Positions 19,201 through 27,172 are shown, counted from the stretch's first letter. The stretch is DNA of 64,000 nt from Algoriphagus formosus (GCF_002807035.1 NZ_NIUC01000002.1:2048440-2112439), one strand, 5' to 3'. The notes: generated from the sequence alone by a model not told the origin. Translations and numbers: made by a program.

Positions 19201-19686
19201 CTTACTTTGCGATGGGTAGGTAGCATCGGAGAGAAGGCTGCTAGTTCTGACTTTTTGGATAATCGAAACTTCATAATCAAGCAATTGAATACAGGGCCTG
19301 AATTGGCATGGCAGCCCAGCCCTTCTTTTAGGGCTACGGCAACCTATTCGTATACCCAAAAGCAAAATACCTCCAACTTGGAATTGGATGAAAGAGCCAT
19401 GCTTCATCAGACTGGAATGGATTTTCGACTTGCAAAAGCCATTAAGACGACTTTGACCGCGAATCTTAAATGGATCGAGATAGACTACAATGGCGTGGTT
19501 AATTCTCCGGTCGGTTATGAAATGCTACAAGCCTTGACACCGGGTACCAATATCACTTGGTCCCTCAATTGGCTTCAGAAAATCGGGGAGGGACTTCAAA
19601 TGAATTTGGTCTACGAAGGCCGGAATTCTCAGGGGCTTGATCGAGTAGTTCACGTTGGAAGGATGCAGGTTTCCGCACTCTTTTGA
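16222..19686 (+). CDS. Large predicted outer-membrane beta-barrel protein, unknown function
   Basis: A 1154-residue protein with a Sec signal (about 1-22, ending VKAQ). The rest is rich in alternating amphipathic strands and ends in Phe, as outer-membrane barrels do. An N-terminal region (about 140-320: GSLTRGISVGN, ASITDQNVPFQPEGNTQQLQDF) recalls segments of SprA-type gliding/T9SS surface proteins, but it is far shorter than SprA. A calcium-loop-like element lies at Asp836-x-Asn838-x-Asp840-Gly841...Glu847. The ATG at 16222 is chosen over a TTG at 16198 because it begins a proper signal peptide. Probably cotranscribed with the kinase upstream. Function unknown. Confidence 0.72.
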   Translation: MRTLILLFLIFGFSLSAVKAQEKCRDYQVVLLEQGLELDSLSVIEESIRIVGDGFDSLNWSFDLNTNQIQIIFPDDFESSSIRICFRTFPFRWDQAVARRSLRVDYDSAARFYDNRVVDSEIFDFREELFPTTNLYKSGSLTRGISVGNTQNVFVNSALNLQLEGEIAENLRIRASITDQNVPFQPEGNTQQLQDFDNVLIELYNENFNLSAGDVVLQQRESEFLRYYKNVQGLRFTSEYQANGWKASTQAFASVAKGKFASINVPPLEGVLGPYRLTGPNNERFIIVMANSERVFLDGKLLQRGFNADYVIDYNQAEITFTPSVLITQFSRIRVDFEYAERNFSRSIIGANHLQSKGNVDLYFNYYQERDNRNRPLFTEFSQEELSLLSSVGDQVQNAVIPRIDSVAYDPSKILYERITELDGAGVPFTYYRYSTDPAEAHFELAFSLVGNGNGDYRRVNQLANGTVFEYVPRVNGQPQGDYSILTQLPAPDSRRMLTAGTRIKLGEKEKIYSELAWSSRDRNLFSEIDDENNQGLGWKVGLSSEGRKLNFLPEYTLRSGAEFEYNSTNFNFIDRFRYIEFDRDWGIDPAVVNATAAAERLFRADVSLEKDGFNRFDYQLYLRNRAEMLSGQQHKANWNTEIGNRIRLRNEFFLLKSDQDSIRSDWKRYLGEITYKSKALVPGYRYSLDRNAVIAVESDSVLGTAMNFQEHLIFLQNQDSLKTKFQLDAAWREDKAPFEGELETDTRAFTANARFQKQWQNHSLQSTFTYRTIEYIRRDLPEELTVMGKVDYLGAIAKNLIRSELSYALGNGRELQREYIFIPAPNGDGTHTWRDDNGDGIQQLNEFYLAINPEEKLYVKIFVPTDTYVQAYTTLLNYRLQAKFPASWQEEGGLKAWLAKFSNTSSLSVEKKVSSNNFLDRINPFIGSVNREDILSLRQVLRSSFFFNRASAKYGLDLSYFDSQIKQLLAGGFEDQIQKDWRINSRVNFGGLLTLRWVGSIGEKAASSDFLDNRNFIIKQLNTGPELAWQPSPSFRATATYSYTQKQNTSNLELDERAMLHQTGMDFRLAKAIKTTLTANLKWIEIDYNGVVNSPVGYEMLQALTPGTNITWSLNWLQKIGEGLQMNLVYEGRNSQGLDRVVHVGRMQVSALF

Positions 19687-19696
19687 TAAAAAAATG

Positions 19697-19704
19697 TAAC
19701 TTTG
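19697..19704 (+). promoter_or_regulatory. Predicted -7 element (TAACTTTG)
   Basis: Exact match to the Bacteroidota -7 consensus TAnnTTTG, about 50 bp before the short-chain dehydrogenase start and just after the stop of the outer-membrane protein gene. No clear TTG lies at the -33 position, so this is a moderate call. Confidence 0.45.
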
Positions 19705-19752
19705 CCAATGCTAGATAGTTGTCATACTAACTATTAAAACACGAACAATCTC

Positions 19753-20457
19753 ATGGGAAAATGTATCCTCGTCACAGGCGGAACAAAAGGCATCGGAAGG
19801 GCTATTTGTCTCCGGTTTGCAAAAGAAGGATTTGATATAATTACCTGCGCCAGAAACGCTGATGACTTACAAACCTTAGAGAAAGAGCTTCAAGCTATCA
19901 ATTCAGATGTAAAAGCACTGACTGTTCAAGCTGATCTTTCCAAAAAGGAAGAAGTAATGAATTTGGCACAAAAAGCCAATGAATTTTCTAAGGTAGATAT
20001 CTTGGTAAATAACACAGGGGTATTTCTTCCAGGAGCCATTCATGAAGAGCCAGAAGGCAATTTTGAACTCATGATGGAGACGAATTTATATTCAGCTTAT
20101 TACCTCGTACGAGCCATTCTTCCTCAAATGATGGAGAGCAAATCAGGGCATGTATTTAGTATGGGATCAATAGCTGGGACTACTGCCTATCCTAATGGAG
20201 GTAGTTATGCAATATCCAAATGGGCCATGTTGGGAATGACCAAGTGTCTGCGGGAAGAAATGAAACCATTTGGAATCAAGGTGACATCTATCCTTCCAGG
20301 AGCGACCTTTACTGCGAGCTGGGAGGGAGTGGATCTACCCATTGAGCGTTTTATGAAAGCCGAGGATGTAGCTGATACCGTTTGGGCAGCTTATAACCTT
20401 TCTCCTGCCTCGGTTGTTGAGGAAATTACCATTCGACCACAACTCGGAGATATCTGA
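19753..20457 (+). CDS. Short-chain dehydrogenase/reductase (SDR)
   Basis: A 234-residue classical SDR. The nucleotide-binding TGGTKGIGRA is at residues 7-16, the NNTG motif near 90, and the catalytic Ser and Tyr-x3-Lys lie in SMGSIAG and SYAISKWAM. Arg/Asp residues after strand 2 (CARNADD) fit NADP(H) preference, but this is not certain. The substrate cannot be told; the sequence resembles 3-oxoacyl-ACP reductase-like SDRs. It ends 4 bp before ispG, so the two are probably cotranscribed. Confidence 0.88.
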   Translation: MGKCILVTGGTKGIGRAICLRFAKEGFDIITCARNADDLQTLEKELQAINSDVKALTVQADLSKKEEVMNLAQKANEFSKVDILVNNTGVFLPGAIHEEPEGNFELMMETNLYSAYYLVRAILPQMMESKSGHVFSMGSIAGTTAYPNGGSYAISKWAMLGMTKCLREEMKPFGIKVTSILPGATFTASWEGVDLPIERFMKAEDVADTVWAAYNLSPASVVEEITIRPQLGDI

Positions 20458-20461
20458 TACT

Positions 20462-22444
20462 ATGAACCCAACCATTCAAACTGCGGAGCTAAACTATTGC
20501 GACAGCCTCACATCCTACAGTAGACGAAAGACTATTCCGGTACGTGTAGGAGATGTCATCATCGGTGGAGATAATCCCATCGTGGTCCAATCCATGACCA
20601 CTGTAGATACTATGGATACCATGGGCTCTGTGGAGCAATGCATCCGAATGATCGAAAGTGGATGTCAACTAATCCGCATTACAGCACCTAGTATCAAGGA
20701 AGCTAAAAATCTTAGAAATATTCGAGATGAACTTAGAAAGCGCGGATATAACACTCCTCTGGTAGCAGATATTCACTTTACTCCAAATGCTGCAGAAATT
20801 GCTGCTGGTATTGTGGAGAAAGTCCGGATCAATCCGGGAAATTATGCGGACAAGAAGAAGTTTGAGGTAATCGAATATACCGATGAAAGTTACCAAGAAG
20901 AGCTAGCGCGAATCCGAGAACGTTTTTTGCCTTTGGTGAAAATTTGCAAAGAGAATGGTACAGCCATGCGAATCGGGACTAATCATGGCTCGCTTTCAGA
21001 TCGGATTATGAGCCGCTATGGCGACACCCCATTGGGGATGGTTGAATCGGCTTTGGAGTTTTTGAGGATCTGTGAGGATGAAAATTATCATGACATCGTG
21101 ATCTCGATGAAGTCCTCCAATACTCAGGTTATGGTGCAGGCTTATCGACTGCTTGTGCAAAAGCTAAATGAAGGAGGATTTAAGCCTTATCCACTTCATT
21201 TGGGGGTAACCGAAGCAGGAGAGGCTGAAGATGGCCGGATCAAATCGGCCGTGGGAATCGGTACCCTGCTAGAAGATGGTCTGGGCGATACAGTACGAGT
21301 TTCCCTGACGGAAGATCCGGAGTTTGAAGCTCCTGTTGCTAAGGCACTCATTGACCGATACATTTCAAGATTGCCTCATGCTACTATCGATCCAATTGAG
21401 AAGTATCCAATCACGCCTTTTGAGCATACCAAACGTGAGTCAGCTGAGATTTACAATTTTGGTGGGCAGAATGTACCTCGGGTGATCACAGATATTTCCC
21501 GTATTGACGGAATCACGGAGAAGGAAATGAAGGCAGTTGGTCATTTTTATTTACCCGAACTGGATAAATGGAAAATGAATGATCTCGGATGCGATTTTGT
21601 GTATTCAGGAGATCATCCCATTCCTTTTATGTTGCCAAATGGCATGCGGGAGATCCAAAATTTTGCCACTTGGGAAAAGAGTCAAACTAGGGAAAATATC
21701 TATCCTAGGTACACCTTTGAAGAGTTTCAATCTGCCCAAGACTTTCATCCTCAATTGAATTTCCTTGAAGTTTTTGATACGCAAGTATCCGAGGTTATTC
21801 CATCAATTCGAAACCGCAAGGATCTGGTACTGATTTTAAAGACATCCAATGCTCACGGTATGCCGGCACTCAGAAGGGCTTTTGTATCCTTGATGGATCA
21901 GCAAATTCAGGTCCCTGTTGTGGTCAAAGTGAGTTATCCAGACCAAACAGCCGATCAGACCATGCTGTATGCAGCGACTGATGTAGGTGGGCTTTTGGTA
22001 GATGGAATGGGAGACGGGATTCTAATTTCCTTAGAGAAGGAAAAAGCACATACCAGAGAAGAGGTTTTAGAGCAAATAAAGCTACACAACAATGTATCTT
22101 TTGGCGTACTTCAAGCAGCTAGAACCCGAATGTCCAAGACCGAATATATTTCCTGTCCATCTTGTGGTAGAACGCTTTTTGACCTTCAGGAAACAACAGC
22201 TATGATCAGAAAACGCACCGACCATCTAAAAGGCGTGAAAATCGGAATCATGGGTTGCATCGTCAATGGTCCTGGTGAAATGGCAGATGCGGATTATGGC
22301 TACGTGGGTTCAGGAAAAGGAAAGATCACTTTGTACAAAGGGAAAGAAGTGATCAAGCGTTCGGTGCCATCGGAAAAGGCTGTTGATGAGCTGATTGAGA
22401 TCATCCGGGAAGATGGGATGTGGTCCGAACCTGAGGCTATTTAA
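20462..22444 (+). CDS. ispG: 4-hydroxy-3-methylbut-2-enyl diphosphate synthase (long form)
   Basis: A 660-residue IspG/GcpE, the iron-sulfur enzyme that makes HMBPP in the non-mevalonate isoprenoid pathway. The N-terminal TIM barrel contains VGDVIIGGDNPIVVQSMTT. The 4Fe-4S ligands are in the C-terminal domain: Cys565 and Cys568 (CPSC) and Cys599 (GCIVNGPGE). A middle insertion of about 250 residues makes this the three-domain form known from Bacteroidota, Chlamydiae and plants. The ATG at 20462 is preferred over a TTG at 20414 that lies inside the SDR gene. Confidence 0.95.
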   Translation: MNPTIQTAELNYCDSLTSYSRRKTIPVRVGDVIIGGDNPIVVQSMTTVDTMDTMGSVEQCIRMIESGCQLIRITAPSIKEAKNLRNIRDELRKRGYNTPLVADIHFTPNAAEIAAGIVEKVRINPGNYADKKKFEVIEYTDESYQEELARIRERFLPLVKICKENGTAMRIGTNHGSLSDRIMSRYGDTPLGMVESALEFLRICEDENYHDIVISMKSSNTQVMVQAYRLLVQKLNEGGFKPYPLHLGVTEAGEAEDGRIKSAVGIGTLLEDGLGDTVRVSLTEDPEFEAPVAKALIDRYISRLPHATIDPIEKYPITPFEHTKRESAEIYNFGGQNVPRVITDISRIDGITEKEMKAVGHFYLPELDKWKMNDLGCDFVYSGDHPIPFMLPNGMREIQNFATWEKSQTRENIYPRYTFEEFQSAQDFHPQLNFLEVFDTQVSEVIPSIRNRKDLVLILKTSNAHGMPALRRAFVSLMDQQIQVPVVVKVSYPDQTADQTMLYAATDVGGLLVDGMGDGILISLEKEKAHTREEVLEQIKLHNNVSFGVLQAARTRMSKTEYISCPSCGRTLFDLQETTAMIRKRTDHLKGVKIGIMGCIVNGPGEMADADYGYVGSGKGKITLYKGKEVIKRSVPSEKAVDELIEIIREDGMWSEPEAI

Positions 22445-22505
22445 AAACCTTTGATTTTAGCCGAAATTGTAAACTATTCTGAATCTGGACCTGTTCTAAG
22501 ACAAA

Positions 22506-22709
22506 ATGGAAAAAATGGCTGAAAAAAATAAAGTAAAGGAGTTTTTTAAGCTTGGTGAAGTGGGTAATTACTTCATTCGGGTTTTTAAAAAACCAGATCC
22601 TAATCAAAAATCTAATTTCAACTTGAGAATGATGCATGGAATCAATAAGATTTCTATCCTCATTTTCCTCTTCGCAATCATCTTCTGGACGATCAAGCGA
22701 CTGATGTAA
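22506..22709 (+). CDS. Small membrane protein (DUF6728-like)
   Basis: A 67-residue protein with a charged N-terminal half and one C-terminal transmembrane segment (about 48-64). The segment PDPNQKSNFNLRMMHGINKIS recurs in short conserved proteins of Bacteroidota that I associate with DUF6728, from memory. An internal Met at 22515 is an alternative start. It follows ispG by 61 bp and is closed by a strong terminator. Function unknown. Confidence 0.75.
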   Translation: MEKMAEKNKVKEFFKLGEVGNYFIRVFKKPDPNQKSNFNLRMMHGINKISILIFLFAIIFWTIKRLM

Positions 22710-22743
22710 GTTGTTTATTTAAATTCAAAAAACTTAAATCAAA

Positions 22744-22784
22744 AGCCCCCAATTAGTAGCTAATACTTCTTGGGGGCTATTTAT
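22744..22784 (+). terminator. Rho-independent terminator
   Basis: The arms AGCCCCCAA (22744-22752) and TTGGGGGCT (22770-22778) are perfectly complementary and are followed by a T-rich stretch. It ends the SDR-ispG-small protein unit. Confidence 0.88.
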
Positions 22785-22813
22785 TTAACCTGCAACTAAA
22801 CTCGCGATTGGTG

Positions 22814-22856
22814 CAGAGGCCGGGAGGGTAAAAATTACCACTCCCGAATTCCTCTG
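22814..22856 (+). repeat. Strong imperfect hairpin upstream of the sulfatase
   Basis: The left arm has CAGAGG, CGGGAG and GGTA, and the right arm has TACC, CTCCCG and CCTCTG, with single-base and 4-nt bulges between blocks. That gives about 16 pairs around a 5-nt loop. No T tract follows on either strand, so it is not a standard terminator. It lies 134 bp before the sulfatase start. It could be a 5'-UTR element or a remnant of a small palindromic repeat. Confidence 0.55.
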
Positions 22857-22989
22857 ACTTGAAGAAACTAAACTGAATTTACCAGCACTCGAAAATCAAA
22901 TCAATTCTATTTACGGGAGCTGACTTAGCAAAAGCTGAAATTTTTAATGAAAAGATTTTATCTTATCCATAAGATTCAATCTAGAAAAT

Positions 22990-24405
22990 ATGCGAGTGCT
23001 ACAAATAGTTGCTTTTTTGGCTTTAATGCTGGTTTTTGAGCAGTCGATTGCTCAGAAAAAAGACTTAAATATTTTAATTATTCATGTCGATGATCTGGGT
23101 GCTTCAGATTTAGGTGTTTATGGAAGTGATTTCTACGAGACTCCGAATTTAGATCGATTGGCTGCTGAAGGGATGCTTTTTACTCAGTCCTACGCTGCAG
23201 CAGCTATTTGCTCCCCAACCCGAGCGGCTTTACTGACAGGCAAATACCCGGCGAGATTGGGAATTACAGATTGGATCCGCGCAAAATTCCAAGGTTACTC
23301 GACTTCTGGTAAGGAGGGAGAATATGAGATTTTCGAAGATAGACCCATGAAGACTCCAAAGATACAGGGCTACTTGCCACTTGAGGAAGTGACTCTTCCT
23401 GAGCGTTTACAATCAATGGGGTATCGTACGTTGCATGTAGGGAAGTGGCATTTGGGAGAAGAAGGATTTCATCCGGAGGACCAAGGCTTTGATATTAATA
23501 TTGGCGGAAATGATTTGGGGCAGCCTCCCAGTTACTTCGATCCCTATATTTCATCACATCCAAATCCGGATTATGTGATTAAAAACTTGCCGGCAAGACA
23601 GGAAGGGGAGTTTTTGACCGATCGAGAAGGAAGTGAGATCATCAATTTCATCCAAAATCAAGAAAATAGATTTTTTATTCACTGGGCTCCTTATGCGGTT
23701 CATACGCCCATAATGGGGCCAGAAGATTTGGTGAAGAAATATCAAAATAAACAACCCGGCATACAGCGAAACCCAACTTACGCGGCTTTGATCGAAAACT
23801 TGGATCAAAATGTAGGGAAAGTGATAAGCAAGCTAGACCAATTGGGCCTTCGTGAAAGCACGCTCATTATTTTCACTTCAGATAATGGAGGTCTGGTAGG
23901 TAACCCGGATAATCCCGTCACGGTCAATCTTGGCCTTCGGTCATTTAAGGGATATCCATATGAAGGAGGGATTAGGGTTCCTACTATCGTTTCCCTACCA
24001 GGTCAAATTCCTGGTGGGGCATCCTCAGATATCCCAATAATCACCATGGATTGGCTTCCTACTATTTTGGATTTTCTGGAAACGGATTCTAATGTGGGAG
24101 ATGGCCAGTCGCTTAAATCGATTTTGCTTAATCAAGGTCAATTGCCAGAGCGGGATTTCTTTTGGCATTTCCCTCATTATCGAGGGGCTGATGTCTTACC
24201 CTATTCCATTATTCGCTCAGGTAATTACAAAATGATTTATTATTTCGATGGAGAAGGAGTGGAGCTTTTTGATTTAGTTTCAGATCCACAAGAAAAAGAA
24301 AATCTAGCCAATCAGTTACCGTTTTTAGTTTCAGAGATGAAGAGTAAGTTGGAGGGATGGTGGGAGAAGACAAATTCAAGATTGCCGGTTTTGAAGGAGA
24401 ATTGA
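22990..24405 (+). CDS. Exported arylsulfatase-family sulfatase
   Basis: A 471-residue type I sulfatase with a Sec signal (about 1-21). Metal ligands Asp34 and Asp35 lie in HVDDLG. The formylglycine motif is Cys74-Ser-Pro-Thr-Arg (CSPTRAALLTGKYPAR). GKWHLG and FTSDNGG supply further active-site residues. It probably removes sulfate from glycans in the periplasm after Cys74 is converted by a sulfatase-maturing enzyme, which is not in the window. It stands alone, with no SusC/SusD pair or glycoside hydrolase beside it, so the substrate cannot be assigned. Confidence 0.9.
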   Translation: MRVLQIVAFLALMLVFEQSIAQKKDLNILIIHVDDLGASDLGVYGSDFYETPNLDRLAAEGMLFTQSYAAAAICSPTRAALLTGKYPARLGITDWIRAKFQGYSTSGKEGEYEIFEDRPMKTPKIQGYLPLEEVTLPERLQSMGYRTLHVGKWHLGEEGFHPEDQGFDINIGGNDLGQPPSYFDPYISSHPNPDYVIKNLPARQEGEFLTDREGSEIINFIQNQENRFFIHWAPYAVHTPIMGPEDLVKKYQNKQPGIQRNPTYAALIENLDQNVGKVISKLDQLGLRESTLIIFTSDNGGLVGNPDNPVTVNLGLRSFKGYPYEGGIRVPTIVSLPGQIPGGASSDIPIITMDWLPTILDFLETDSNVGDGQSLKSILLNQGQLPERDFFWHFPHYRGADVLPYSIIRSGNYKMIYYFDGEGVELFDLVSDPQEKENLANQLPFLVSEMKSKLEGWWEKTNSRLPVLKEN

Positions 24406-24784
24406 TCAGAGGTTTGGTTTTGAAGAAGGCCTAAAAGGAATAATGATTTTTGAGCAAAGAATAAATACTCTGATTTGAAGTGGCGGACTGCGAAAAGTAC
24501 TATTGATTGTCCTGTAGGCACTTTTTGGCTTAGAACTTTACCCAATCAATAGTTTACTGATGAATCCATAAAGAGGTGATTTGATGGATTTATGATAATT
24601 ATTGACTTGAATTTTAGGAATCTTAGCATGAATAATTTTTTGTTTCAGGAAAAAAATGAAATTTTAGCATCGAGTTAGAGAGTTATTGGGATTTTAGAAA
24701 ATGGAATATTCCTTCCGCTCGTGTAAAAATTGACGAATTCGAGTCAAAAAGCCTGAATATTTCACAAAAATCTAAAAGACCCCA
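24406..24784. other. A/T-rich intergenic stretch between the sulfatase and the exbB operon
   Basis: No reading frame with a plausible start and composition, no tRNA and no convincing terminator was found in this stretch. The only element I can support in the full gap is the promoter-like pair at its right end, listed separately. Confidence 0.5.
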
Positions 24785-24816
24785 TTGTTTTTTGAATTCA
24801 AAAAATGATAACTTTA
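24785..24816 (+). promoter_or_regulatory. Predicted promoter of the exbB operon
   Basis: TTG at 24785-24787, 21 nt, then TAACTTTA at 24809-24816. This is one base from the Bacteroidota -7 consensus, at the usual spacing, 62 bp before the exbB start. Confidence 0.4.
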
Positions 24817-24878
24817 AAACTCGATTTTAGTCTAGAAACCATTTAACCTTTATCAAAAGTCTATTTAAAAATCACATT

Positions 24879-25628
24879 ATGAGAAAGTTAATCGCTTTGT
24901 TCATGCTTGCAGGAATCCTGTTCGCACCTGTATTCGCAATCGCACAAGATTCTCCCACTGTAGTTGACGACGAGATCGTAGCTGAGGAGCAGAGTTTCCA
25001 CCAAGTCGTTAAAGAGAAGTTTATCGAAGGAGACCCTGTCTTTATGACGCCAGTTTTGGTTTGTCTTATTTTGGGACTTGCTGTAGCGTTAGAAAGAATC
25101 ATTACCCTCAATCTATCTACTACTAACACCAAGAAGCTTTTGGCAAAGGTAGAAGATGCGCTAGCTTCGGGAGGAATTGAAGCAGCCAAGGATGTTACTA
25201 AGAGCACCAAAGGTCCGGTTGCTTCAATCTTTACTCAAGGTCTGATGAGATACTCAGAAGGCATCGAGATGGTGGAGAAGTCAATCATCGCCTACGGTTC
25301 TGTAGAAATGGGTCGTTTGGAAAAAGGTCTAGTATGGATCTCCCTATTCATCTCCTTGGCTCCAATGCTTGGTTTCATGGGTACGGTAATTGGTATGATT
25401 GGTGCATTCGACTCTATCGAAGCAGCCGGTGATATCTCTCCATCCCTTGTAGCAGGTGGTATTAAAATCGCCCTTTTGACAACCGTAGCAGGTTTGATCG
25501 TTGCGATTATCCTTCAGCTATTCTACAACTATTGCGTTGCAAAAATCGATTCTTTGGTGAACGATATGGAAGATGCATCCATCTCTTTGGTGGACATGCT
25601 TGTAAAGCACAAATTGACTGGTAAGTAA
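24879..25628 (+). CDS. exbB: MotA/TolQ/ExbB proton channel family protein
   Basis: A 249-residue protein with an N-terminal signal-like segment (1-23), one transmembrane helix near 57-75 and a helix pair after residue 145. The conserved pore region LGFMGTVIGMIGAFDSIEAAGDISP and the following KIALLTTVAGLIVAI match ExbB/TolQ. It forms the pentameric proton channel that, with ExbD, uses proton-motive force to drive TonB or a related periplasmic machine. Followed by a small membrane gene and two exbD genes, with no tonB in the cluster. Confidence 0.93.
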   Translation: MRKLIALFMLAGILFAPVFAIAQDSPTVVDDEIVAEEQSFHQVVKEKFIEGDPVFMTPVLVCLILGLAVALERIITLNLSTTNTKKLLAKVEDALASGGIEAAKDVTKSTKGPVASIFTQGLMRYSEGIEMVEKSIIAYGSVEMGRLEKGLVWISLFISLAPMLGFMGTVIGMIGAFDSIEAAGDISPSLVAGGIKIALLTTVAGLIVAIILQLFYNYCVAKIDSLVNDMEDASISLVDMLVKHKLTGK

Positions 25629-25683
25629 TCCGTCTTTTGTAGCATTTCCTTATTAAATTCTAAAACCCCAAAGAAGAAACATT

Positions 25684-26013
25684 ATGGATACTTATGACAT
25701 TTTCCTTTATGCTGGATACGGTCTAGTAATTGCTGGGGCTTTCTTTGCGATCGTTATGCCGCTTATTAAGTCTCTGGACAATCCAAAATCTTTGCTAAAA
25801 ACAGTGGTTGGCATCATCGGAATCGTAGTATTGTTCTTTATCGCATACTCGATCTCCAGTAATGAAGTACTTCCTAAGTTTGAAGCAGATCCGTTCAACC
25901 TAACTCCGTCAGGTTCGCAGTTCGTAGGTGGTATGTTGATTACCACATATGTATTAGCGATTGTAGCATTGGTAGGAATTGTATTTACGGAACTCAATAA
26001 AGCTATCAAATAA
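25684..26013 (+). CDS. Small three-TM membrane protein of the ExbB/ExbD operon
   Basis: A 109-residue protein with three transmembrane segments (about 7-27, 38-57 and 82-103) and a short extracytoplasmic loop rich in Asn, Pro and Phe (EVLPKFEADPFNLTPSG). It lies between exbB (55 bp) and exbD (2 bp) on the same strand. I recognise it only as a protein that recurs at this place in Bacteroidota ExbBD operons. An accessory role in the channel complex is inferred from position alone. Confidence 0.75.
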   Translation: MDTYDIFLYAGYGLVIAGAFFAIVMPLIKSLDNPKSLLKTVVGIIGIVVLFFIAYSISSNEVLPKFEADPFNLTPSGSQFVGGMLITTYVLAIVALVGIVFTELNKAIK

Positions 26014-26015
26014 TT

Positions 26016-26648
26016 ATGGCTAAAAGTAAAAGCAGAATGAGTCAGGAAGTCAATGCAGGTTCGATGGCAGATATTGCCTTCCTACTATTGATTTTCTTTC
26101 TCGTGACCACGACGATCGCTTCGGACAAAGGTATCTTAAACGTACTGCCTCCGAAGTTGGATCCGAATAATCCACCGCCAGAAATTGATAAAAACGAACG
26201 AAACATCTTTACCATTCTTGTCAATGCAAATGATGACTTACTGGTAGAAGGTGAATATCGTGAATCTGCGGATGGATTGGATGAAGATATCAAAGCCTTC
26301 GTTTTGAATTTCGGAGCTCCAGATGAAGATGCACAAGCATTATTCAACTCGCTTCCACAGTCACTACGAGCCCAAGCTAAACGTGACCCAGAATCTTCTG
26401 ATCATCCGGGAGAAGCTGTAGTCTCTATCAAAACTAACCGAGGAACCTCTTATGAGAAGTACTTGGAAGTATTTGACTTGGCAAAGAAAGCTTACTTTGA
26501 CATCTATGCAGAGCGTGTAAATCTCGAAACCGCCGAATATCGAACACTTCCTGGAAATGACGATGCTGAAAAAGCGCTCATCGACAAAGGAAAAGAAGGT
26601 ATTCCAATGGCGATTTCTATTGCAGAACCTGATAAAATCGGAAGTTGA
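26016..26648 (+). CDS. exbD: ExbD/TolR family protein, first copy (extended)
   Basis: A 210-residue protein with one N-terminal transmembrane helix; the start of the helix has MADIAFLLLIFFLVTTTI with the functional Asp. This is longer than the usual ExbD of about 140-150 residues because of an extra acidic segment (about residues 85-135) in the periplasmic domain. It belongs to the exbB operon and ends one base before the second exbD. Two ExbD paralogs in tandem are common in Bacteroidota. Confidence 0.9.
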   Translation: MAKSKSRMSQEVNAGSMADIAFLLLIFFLVTTTIASDKGILNVLPPKLDPNNPPPEIDKNERNIFTILVNANDDLLVEGEYRESADGLDEDIKAFVLNFGAPDEDAQALFNSLPQSLRAQAKRDPESSDHPGEAVVSIKTNRGTSYEKYLEVFDLAKKAYFDIYAERVNLETAEYRTLPGNDDAEKALIDKGKEGIPMAISIAEPDKIGS

Positions 26649-26649
26649 T

Positions 26650-27114
26650 ATGGGAAAGTTTAAGAAAAAAACCAAAACATCGGAGAACATCCCTACTTCA
26701 GCCCTTCCTGATATTATCTTCATGCTGTTGTTCTTCTTCATGGTGACGACAGTATTGAGAGAGCAGGAAATCTTGGTAGAGCAAAAGATCCCTCAGGCTA
26801 CACAGCTTCAGAAGCTTCAGAAGAAAACTCTTATCTCATACGTGTATATTGGTAAGCCAAAAAACACAGCCTTGTATGGTTCTGAGCCAAGAGTGCAAGC
26901 TAATGATGCTCTTTTGACCCCAGCAGATATTGTACAGTGGGTTAACAGAGAGCGTGATGCCTTGCCAGAAGCAGATAGAGGAATGATTACAATCTCTATG
27001 AAAGTAGATAAGGACGTGAAAATGGGTCCAATCTCTGATGTTCAGACAGAACTCAGAGAAGCGGATGCAAGACGAGTTCTTTACGCTTCGGTAGGAAAAG
27101 TTGTGAATAATTAA
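26650..27114 (+). CDS. exbD: ExbD/TolR family protein, second copy
   Basis: A 154-residue ExbD. The basic N terminus (KKKTKTSENIPTSA) is followed by LPDIIFMLLFFFMVTTVL with the key Asp, then a periplasmic domain. The ATG at 26650 is chosen; a longer frame back to 26557 would overlap the first exbD and lacks family features. It completes the operon and is followed by a terminator. Confidence 0.92.
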   Translation: MGKFKKKTKTSENIPTSALPDIIFMLLFFFMVTTVLREQEILVEQKIPQATQLQKLQKKTLISYVYIGKPKNTALYGSEPRVQANDALLTPADIVQWVNRERDALPEADRGMITISMKVDKDVKMGPISDVQTELREADARRVLYASVGKVVNN

Positions 27115-27135
27115 TTTAGAAATACTTTAAAAATT

Positions 27136-27167
27136 AAAGCTATCTCCCCAAAGAGATAGCTTTTTTT
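27136..27167 (+). terminator. Rho-independent terminator of the exb operon
   Basis: The perfect arms AAAGCTATCTC (27136-27146) and GAGATAGCTTT (27153-27163) enclose a 6-nt loop and are followed by a T tract, 22 bp after exbD. Confidence 0.9.
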
Positions 27168-27172
27168 CTATA

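Noticed and set aside
24491..24530. Weak inverted repeat (AAAAGT / ACTTTT) after the sulfatase
   Set aside because: The stem is only about six A/T-rich pairs with a long loop, which is expected by chance in this stretch.
26557..26649. Upstream extension of the second exbD
   Set aside because: It would overlap the first exbD by 92 bp and adds a basic segment not found in ExbD. The ATG at 26650 sits one base after the first copy ends.
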